Origin: Pseudomonas vlassakiae
GTDB taxonomy: Bacteria; Pseudomonadota; Gammaproteobacteria; Pseudomonadales; Pseudomonadaceae
Direction of reading: 5' to 3'
Assembly (NCBI RefSeq): GCF_014269035.2
Contig: NZ_JABWRP020000032.1
Location: 1-33,832, forward strand
Length of the DNA: 33,832 nt
The notes beneath the pieces are model-generated. The model ran no database searches. It saw only the letters and a program-made list of their open reading frames with translations, and was not told the DNA's origin. A program made the position numbers and the translations under genes. This document shows, piece by piece, positions 25,152-30,914 of this stretch (its first letter is position 1; the number at the start of each line of letters is the position of its first letter).

Positions 25152-26650
25152 GCTGCCCCTCCATGGCCCAGGGCAATCCGCCGAGGCGCCAGGGCGGGCC
25201 GTTTCAGCGCCGCTGGCAGTGCCGCCGACTCGGCCAGTGGCGGCTGCGGGACGGTTTCATCGAGAAACGCGGGAGCGTCCAGACTGTCGAGGTTGACCAA
25301 CAGGTCCTGGCTGATGAACAACTCCTTCCAGGACAACTGGAAGATATGGTCAAGCGCCTGCTCGACGCCCTCCGAACGGCAGGCGAACAGGAACAGGAAC
25401 AACACCTCGCCGACCACGCAGGCGATGTCGCCATCGCGGCGGAACACCGTACGTGAGCAGGCCTGCAGCGGGCTCAGGCCCGGCGCAGGACGCAGCACCA
25501 GCAACTGGTGGACGATTTCACCGTTGCGGTGGCCATGCCACATCTGCTGCACCGCTTCGGCAAACACCCGGGGCGCCACCAGGCCGCAGACCGGCATTGG
25601 CCGCAAGCGAGCGAGCAAGGCATCGAAGTCGGCCGGCAGATGGCGGCGCCAGACATAACCCTGAATGCTGTCGACCATGGTCAGGAAACGCGACAGGCTG
25701 GCGCCGAACGGCACGATCTGGCTTGCACCACAGGCCAGCAACAGCTGTTCGTCCTGGTAACGCAGGGTTGGCGCCATTTCCCGCACGACCAGCTTCAGGG
25801 CGTTGCCGCGCAGCTGCCGCAAGGTGTGCAACTGACGGGCAAGGATATCAAGGCGCTGGCCCCCATCCATGGCGAAGATCACGGTGGCCGACACGGCACG
25901 ACTGGCCTTGGCGCCAACCTCGCTGATGCTGTCGAACACCTGCCAGTGCTCCGACAAGGCAGGTGCCCCCTCGAGCACCTGGCTCTGGGCCAGGCAGAGC
26001 AGCTCATCACCGCCGGCATCGGTCAACGGCAGCGGCCGCCCGGCAATGGCAAAACCACCGGCGTGGCGTGAGAGTTCAAGGTCCTGGGTGCCAGCAACGC
26101 CGAGCCTGTTGCTCCAGAAGTGTTGCAGGTAACGCATGCTGCCCTGGCCGCGATACAGCTGGGCGAGCCCGTCGAGCGACTGGTTGAATGCGCGCAGGCG
26201 CTCGACCAGCGAGGCGCTCTGCCCTTCACTGATCACCACAATCAGCGCACCCGCCGCAAGCGCCGCCTGGCGCAGCGTCTGGCACCAGTGCTCGGCGTTG
26301 CCACCCTCCCAGGCCGCCGATGGCACGATGGCCAGCAGCACCCGGCCAGGCAAGTCGATACGCGGCAGGTCTTTGGCCAGGTGCAGGATGGCCCGAGTGT
26401 CAGCCTCGAACAGGGTCAATTCGGCAGGGCCGCAAGCCGCGTCCAACCCTTCGAGGGCGTCTTGCATCACGCGCGCGCCACCCAGCAACGCCGCCCGGCC
26501 TTGTTCAGGCATGGCTCCGATCACTTGGCGGCAGAGCGTAGCGGCGTTTTCTGTGGTGTCACAGGCCAACCAATACAGGCCGTGCTCATGAAACTGGCCA
26601 TGCTCGGCGCCTAGTCCGGGGATAGCCAACAACGGGATGCTTTTCGTCAA
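25148..26650 (-). CDS. bcsE: c-di-GMP-binding cellulose regulator BcsE
   Basis: 500 residues. The C-terminal third is the GIL domain, with an I-site-like RxGD motif at R405-D-G-D408 (FRRDGDIACVVGEVLFLF), the c-di-GMP-binding site of BcsE in enterobacteria. The middle has a degenerate receiver/RecA-like region (VILFAMDGG-type strands, ILARQLHTLRQLRGNALKLV). The protein is soluble and acts at the membrane through BcsF to raise cellulose output when c-di-GMP is high. The start is unusual: the annotated first codon is a TTG at 26650 without a clear ribosome site, and no ATG lies nearby upstream before an in-frame TAA; nearby alternatives are ATT or later TTG codons. First gene of the nine-gene operon. 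Confidence 0.87.
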   Translation of the reverse strand: MTKSIPLLAIPGLGAEHGQFHEHGLYWLACDTTENAATLCRQVIGAMPEQGRAALLGGARVMQDALEGLDAACGPAELTLFEADTRAILHLAKDLPRIDLPGRVLLAIVPSAAWEGGNAEHWCQTLRQAALAAGALIVVISEGQSASLVERLRAFNQSLDGLAQLYRGQGSMRYLQHFWSNRLGVAGTQDLELSRHAGGFAIAGRPLPLTDAGGDELLCLAQSQVLEGAPALSEHWQVFDSISEVGAKASRAVSATVIFAMDGGQRLDILARQLHTLRQLRGNALKLVVREMAPTLRYQDEQLLLACGASQIVPFGASLSRFLTMVDSIQGYVWRRHLPADFDALLARLRPMPVCGLVAPRVFAEAVQQMWHGHRNGEIVHQLLVLRPAPGLSPLQACSRTVFRRDGDIACVVGEVLFLFLFACRSEGVEQALDHIFQLSWKELFISQDLLVNLDSLDAPAFLDETVPQPPLAESAALPAALKRPALAPRRIALGHGGAA

Positions 26651-26695
26651 GTCAATGGCTCTGAATTCGAAATCTTAGCTGATTCAGGGACGTAG

Positions 26696-26722
26696 GCCGC
26701 ACGCAGGCAGCTGCGGCTTTTT
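26696..26722 (+). terminator. Intrinsic terminator on the plus strand between bcsE and lapC
   Basis: GCCGCA (26696-26701), a 10-nt loop, TGCGGC (26712-26717) and a T5 run form a rho-independent terminator for transcripts running left to right. No plus-strand gene lies before it, and on the minus strand the hairpin lacks a T tail. It would end any antisense RNA coming out of bcsE, or a short RNA starting nearby. Confidence 0.6.
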
Positions 26723-26781
26723 GACGAAGAAAAGTGTCAAAAATACGACGCTTGCAGATTGGGCTTGGATTAAGGACGTCA

Positions 26782-26826
26782 ATTCTACAGCACTAGGTGA
26801 AAATGGTGTCAAGATGATATTTGACA
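26782..26826 (-). promoter_or_regulatory. Candidate bcs operon promoter with overlapping inverted repeat
   Basis: On the minus strand TTGACA (26807-26812) and TAGAAT (26782-26787) resemble -35 and -10 boxes, but the 19-nt spacer is long, as in promoters that need an activator. The -35 is one arm of a perfect repeat TGTCAA-N8-TTGACA (26807-26826). The half-sites resemble the outer bases of the published FleQ box (GTCAAT..ATTGAC), though the spacing differs. FleQ and c-di-GMP control of bcs genes is known in pseudomonads; binding here is inference. The remainder of the 225-nt gap holds the plus-strand terminator. Confidence 0.4.
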
Positions 26827-26875
26827 GCGGTTCGCCAGGTTTTGGAAAACGTGATCGATTGCGCCTTGCAACTGC

Positions 26876-28252
26876 TTAGCGTTCACGCAACGCCTCGGTC
26901 TGTGCCTTGATGATCGGCTTTAGCAGGTAGCTCATGATGGTTTTCTTGCCGGTCTTGATATCCACGGTGGCGACCATGCCCGGGATGATCAACAGCGGCT
27001 TGTCATCGCTACCCAGGTGACTCTTCTCGGTGCGCAGGCGGATCGGGTAATAGGTCGTCTTTTTGTCCTCGTCGGTGATGGTGTCGGCACCAATCTGCTC
27101 CAGCTTGGCTTCGAGGCCGCCATAGATGGTGTAATCGTAGGCAGTGAACTTGACCATGGCCTCCTGACCGGGGTGAAGGAAAGCGATGTCCTTGGGCAGG
27201 ATCTTCGCTTCGATCACCAGGGAGTCATCCAGCGGGACGATTTCGATGATGTCGCTACCCGGCTGGATCACCCCGCCGATGGTATTGACCAGCAACTGCT
27301 TGACGATGCCGCGTACCGGCGAAGTGACCAGAGTACGGTGGACGCGGTCATCCAGCGCTTTGCTGGTGGCCGTGGCCTTGTTCAGTTCGGTCCGGGCCTC
27401 GTTGAGCTGAGTAAGGGCATCGCTGCGGAACTTGCCGCGGGTCTCCTCGATCTTGCTCTGCACCTCCTTTATTGCAGCTTCGGCACGCGGAATTGCTAGC
27501 GCAGTGGCATCCAGCTCGCCACGAAGCTCCACTTCGGAGCGGCGCAAGCGCAGGATTTCGACCTGGGAGACCGCCCCTTTGGCCACCAGCGGCTCGGACA
27601 TGCCGATCTCCTGGCGCAGCAGCTGCAGGCTGTTGGCATACTGGTCTCGCTTGGAATTGAACTCGCGCAGCTCTTGCTGTTTCTGCACCAGTTGCTGCTG
27701 CAGGCCGCTGACTTCATCCTGCAACTGCTGGCGACGGCTCTGGTAGAGCGACTCTTCACTGGCGGCCTGGCTGGGTGCCGCCTGGCGCAGGTTCGCTTCT
27801 ATCTCCAGCGGGACATCCTCGACCTCGGCACTCAGGCGTTCGACGCGCAGGGCCATGGCCACGCGGTCGGCCTCGGTTTCGCCCTTGTTCGAGGCGAAGC
27901 GGGTTTCGTCCAGGCGCAACAACGGCTCGCCGACTTCGACCACCTCCCCTTCCTTGGCGAATATTTCGGCGACGATACCGCCTTCAAGGTTCTGGACCTT
28001 TTGCACTTTGGACGAAGGAATGGCCTTGCCCTCGCCACGGGTGACTTCGTCGATGGGCGCGAAACTGGCCCAGATGATCATGAACAGGAAGAACGCGATC
28101 ACGCCCCAGATGGTCAGGCGCACCACCCGTGGCGCGTCTTCGATCAGTGCCTTGTTGACCTCGGGCAACGGCTGCCCGTGCAGCGACTGCGAGCCTTTGA
28201 AGTAACGGCGCAGCTGCTCCTTGAACTCACCGATATCAAGCTTATGCAACAC
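26876..28252 (-). CDS. lapC: LapC, HlyD-family adaptor of the LapA type I secretion system
   Basis: 458 residues. A cytoplasmic N-terminus (about 1-45) is followed by one membrane helix (LTIWGVIAFFLFMIIWASF, about 47-65) and the classic HlyD beta strand EVTRGEGKAIPSSKVQKVQ, then LEGGIVAEIFAKEGEVVEVG. A long coiled-coil hairpin spans about 120-310 (QLQDEVSGLQQQLVQKQQ... to EARTELNKATATSKALDD) and a C-terminal barrel contains LIIPGMVATVDIKTGKKTI, the HlyD family signature region. The start is a GTG at 28252 that overlaps lapB by 11 nt and has GGGG upstream. It links the LapB ATPase to a TolC-like outer-membrane partner (LapE), which is not in the window. Confidence 0.93.
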   Translation of the reverse strand: MLHKLDIGEFKEQLRRYFKGSQSLHGQPLPEVNKALIEDAPRVVRLTIWGVIAFFLFMIIWASFAPIDEVTRGEGKAIPSSKVQKVQNLEGGIVAEIFAKEGEVVEVGEPLLRLDETRFASNKGETEADRVAMALRVERLSAEVEDVPLEIEANLRQAAPSQAASEESLYQSRRQQLQDEVSGLQQQLVQKQQELREFNSKRDQYANSLQLLRQEIGMSEPLVAKGAVSQVEILRLRRSEVELRGELDATALAIPRAEAAIKEVQSKIEETRGKFRSDALTQLNEARTELNKATATSKALDDRVHRTLVTSPVRGIVKQLLVNTIGGVIQPGSDIIEIVPLDDSLVIEAKILPKDIAFLHPGQEAMVKFTAYDYTIYGGLEAKLEQIGADTITDEDKKTTYYPIRLRTEKSHLGSDDKPLLIIPGMVATVDIKTGKKTIMSYLLKPIIKAQTEALRER

Positions 28253-30398
28253 TGATCTGCCCCTTCTTCAGTGCATCCATGACTGCGGTTTTCGGGCCAT
28301 CGGCGACAACCTGGCCACGGTCGATAACGATCAACCGGTCGACCAGCGACAACAGCGAAGCGCGGTGGGTGACCAGCAGCACGGTCTTGCTCTCGATCAC
28401 CGCCTGCAGGCGTTGCTTGAGGCGTTCTTCGCCGGTGTTGTCCATGGCTGCGGTGGGCTCGTCGAGCAGCAGGATCTGAGGGTTCAGCAACAGGGCACGG
28501 CCCAGGGCCACGTTCTGCCGCTGGCCACCCGACAGGTTTTGCCCACGCTCGCCGACCTGCAGTTCGTAGCCGTCCGGGTGTAGCCGGGCGAACTCGTGCA
28601 CGCCGGACAGCTCGGCGGCCTGGAGGATGATCTCGTCCTCGATGTAGCGTGCCCCGCTGACCAGGTTGTCGCGCAGGCTGCCGGCCAACAACTGGATGTC
28701 CTGAGGCACATAGCCGATGTTGTGGCGCAGCTCGCTGACGTCGATCTGGCGAATATCCACACCGTCGACCAGCAGCGAGCCATTGTCTGCTTCGTACAGG
28801 CCCACCAACAGCTTGGCCAGTGAACTCTTGCCCGAACCGCTGCGGCCGATGATGCCGATCTTCTCGCCTGGGCGAATGCTCAGGCTGATGTTCTTCAGGG
28901 CCTGGTTCTGCTGGTTGGGATAGGTGAAATCGACGCCGCGGAACTCGATGGCGCCCTGAAGCACCTGACGGCTCAGCGGGCGCTCCTCGAAATTGCGTTC
29001 CTGAGGCAGCTCCATCATCTGGTCAGTGGCGGTCATGGTCACCTTGGCCTGCTGGTAACGCGCCAGCAGGCCATTCAACTGGCCTAGCGGGCCGAGGGCG
29101 CGGCCGCTGAGCATGTAGCAGGCGACCAGCCCGCCCATGCTCAGGCTGCCGTCGATAATCAGGTAGACGCCGAGGCAGATCATCGCCACGCCTGCCAGTT
29201 GCTGGATCAGCAGGGTGATGTTCATGGCCAGGCCAGACAGCACTTTCACGCGCATCTCCAGGCGGCTGAGGGTGCCGAGGGTCTGCTCCCATTTGTATTG
29301 GCGTTCGCTCTCGGCGTTGTTGACCTTGACGGCGTCCAGCCCGGCCAGGGTTTCGATCAGGCTGGACTGGCGTTCGGAAGCCAGCGCCATGGTCCGCTCC
29401 ATGGTCGCCATCAGCGGCTTCTGCAGGGCATAGCCGATGCCCAGGGCCAACGGGAAGGCCAGCACCGGGATCCACACCAGATGGCCGCCGATGATGCCGA
29501 TGACGATGAGAATGATCAGGGTGAACGGCAGGTCGATCAGGCTGGTAAGCGTCAGGGACGCGAGGAAATCGCGCAGCCCCTGAAATTCATGAATGTTCTG
29601 CGCATAGCTGCCGACCCTCGCGGGTCGGTATTTCATGGCCATGCCGACGATGCGCTCGAACAACGTGGCCGAGATGATCAGGTCGGCCTTCTTGCCAGCC
29701 AGGTCCAGGCACAGGCTGCGCAGGCCCTTGAGGATCAGGTCGAAAATGTAGGCACCGGTTATGCCCACCGCCAGTACCCACAGGGTCGAAGTGGCCTGGT
29801 TGGGGACAACCCGGTCGTACACATTCATGACGAACAACGGCGCAGCCAGGGCGATCAGGTTGATCACCAGGCTTGCCGCAATGGCGTCTATGTACAGCCA
29901 CTTGCTGCGCAGCAAGGTGTCGCGGAACCAGGATTTAGCGCGCGGGATCAGGTTGCCGTGGTTGACGTCGTACTTGTGCTGCGGCTGGGCGAAGAACACC
30001 CGGCCACTGTAATCGCTGATAAGGGCTTCGCGACTGACCAGCACTTCACCGCCGTCGCTCTCGCTGAGCAGCAAGCGTGCGGTTTCGGGGTTTTCCCAAC
30101 CGAGCAGGACGGCGGCACGCCCCTCCTTGAGCAACAGCATGGCCGGCATGGCGATACTTGGGATCTGTTCCAGCTTGCGCTGCAACAAGCGCCCCTGCAG
30201 GCCGGCCCGGGCCGCGGCACGGGGCAACAGCTCAGGGCTCAGGCGCTGGGCGGGCAAAGGCAACCCGGTGGTCAGCATCACTCGGCTGGCGGGCTTTTGA
30301 TGCAGCACACACAGGGTGAGCAGGCAGTCCAGCAAGGGATCATCGTGCTGGCTGCGCGGATCGTGGCTCAGCTGGATTCGTCTTACGTCGGATTCCAC
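28242..30398 (-). CDS. lapB: LapB, ABC transporter ATPase/permease of the LapA type I secretion system
   Basis: 718 residues in three parts. The N-terminal 1-145 is a C39-peptidase-like domain without the catalytic Cys/His set, as in RTX and large-adhesin exporters. A six-helix membrane domain lies at about 165-450. The nucleotide-binding domain has Walker A GRSGSGKSS (518-526), signature LSGGQ (622-626), Walker B ILLLDEP (642-648) and H-loop His at about 678. The start is a GTG at 30398 with AAGGAAG about 9 nt upstream. With LapC and an outer-membrane channel it exports LapA directly out of the cell. The lapBC pair is divergent from lapA across 516 nt. Confidence 0.95.
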   Translation of the reverse strand: MESDVRRIQLSHDPRSQHDDPLLDCLLTLCVLHQKPASRVMLTTGLPLPAQRLSPELLPRAAARAGLQGRLLQRKLEQIPSIAMPAMLLLKEGRAAVLLGWENPETARLLLSESDGGEVLVSREALISDYSGRVFFAQPQHKYDVNHGNLIPRAKSWFRDTLLRSKWLYIDAIAASLVINLIALAAPLFVMNVYDRVVPNQATSTLWVLAVGITGAYIFDLILKGLRSLCLDLAGKKADLIISATLFERIVGMAMKYRPARVGSYAQNIHEFQGLRDFLASLTLTSLIDLPFTLIILIVIGIIGGHLVWIPVLAFPLALGIGYALQKPLMATMERTMALASERQSSLIETLAGLDAVKVNNAESERQYKWEQTLGTLSRLEMRVKVLSGLAMNITLLIQQLAGVAMICLGVYLIIDGSLSMGGLVACYMLSGRALGPLGQLNGLLARYQQAKVTMTATDQMMELPQERNFEERPLSRQVLQGAIEFRGVDFTYPNQQNQALKNISLSIRPGEKIGIIGRSGSGKSSLAKLLVGLYEADNGSLLVDGVDIRQIDVSELRHNIGYVPQDIQLLAGSLRDNLVSGARYIEDEIILQAAELSGVHEFARLHPDGYELQVGERGQNLSGGQRQNVALGRALLLNPQILLLDEPTAAMDNTGEERLKQRLQAVIESKTVLLVTHRASLLSLVDRLIVIDRGQVVADGPKTAVMDALKKGQISVA

Positions 30399-30475
30399 GT
30401 GGCGCTCTTCCTTGCGGTAGTTGGGATGGCCCCTTCAACAATTGCTCATTGCTCTTTTCAAGCAGACGACAGCAA

Positions 30476-30520
30476 AACCCTAAGGGTTCATTACTGCTGC
30501 ACAGTGGAACTCCCTGTGCA
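30476..30520. promoter_or_regulatory. Two perfect inverted repeats upstream of lapB
   Basis: AACCCT-A-AGGGTT lies at 30476-30488, and TGCACAG-N9-CTGTGCA (7-bp arms) at 30498-30520, about 80-120 nt upstream of the lapB GTG. Neither is followed by a T run, so they look like protein-binding sites more than terminators. The regulator is not identified. Confidence 0.4.
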
Positions 30521-30708
30521 TATAGCCACCTCTCCAGCAGCGCTTATCAAAAGACTAACGATTGATCGCGCCAGCGCAAGTCGAAGTTCCTCGTCGCCCG
30601 ATATCAGCGACGATCGACCTTACGCAAGGCCTTGTAGAACGCGGCCTGAGGCGCAAGGCTCACGTTTGAGCCATCGAAAACACCTTGCAACTAATACGAA
30701 AGTGAGAG

Positions 30709-30736
30709 TTGGCAAGCGGCTATTTAACGATATGAC
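30709..30736 (+). promoter_or_regulatory. Candidate lapA promoter
   Basis: TTGGCA (30709-30714), a 16-nt AT-rich spacer and TATGAC (30731-30736) form a moderate sigma-70 promoter. The leader to the lapA ATG would be about 170 nt and contains another inverted repeat, TTTTAT-N9-ATAAAA (30822-30842). No sigma-54 -24/-12 pair was found in the region. The rest of the 516-nt gap 30399-30914 shows no gene. Confidence 0.35.
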
Positions 30737-30903
30737 TTTAGATTGCCCGAGCTTCGTCGCAGGGCCGTTGCAGTCAACATTTCGTCAGTCTTCCAGCTCT
30801 CGAACTTTTAGCGAGCCAACGTTTTATGTTCATTGAATAAAAGCACTTTCTAATCATTCCACAAGCCCGTTAGCGGGGCATGGACAGTATTGGTCGAGTC
30901 ACC

Positions 30904-30910
30904 TGGAGAG
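30904..30910 (+). promoter_or_regulatory. lapA ribosome binding site, possible Rsm target
   Basis: TGGAGAG, with a 4-nt gap to the ATG at 30915, fixes the lapA start. It contains GGA, and a second GGA in CATGGAC (30879-30885), matching the CANGGA core bound by RsmA/CsrA proteins, lies about 30 nt before the start. Translational control by Rsm proteins is inference. Confidence 0.5.
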
Positions 30911-30914
30911 CCCC

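Noticed and set aside
29199..30836. 545-codon plus-strand frame across lapB and the lapA-lapB gap
   Set aside because: Mostly antisense to lapB; the intergenic part has no ribosome site or family features.
30771..30914. c-di-GMP riboswitch in the lapA leader
   Set aside because: I looked for GEMM-like conserved elements (GNRA tetraloop with receptor, paired stems) and did not find them.
30399..30914. Sigma-54 promoter for lapA or lapB
   Set aside because: No GG-N10-GC pair in the right TGGCAC/TTGC context on either strand; near matches have wrong spacing.
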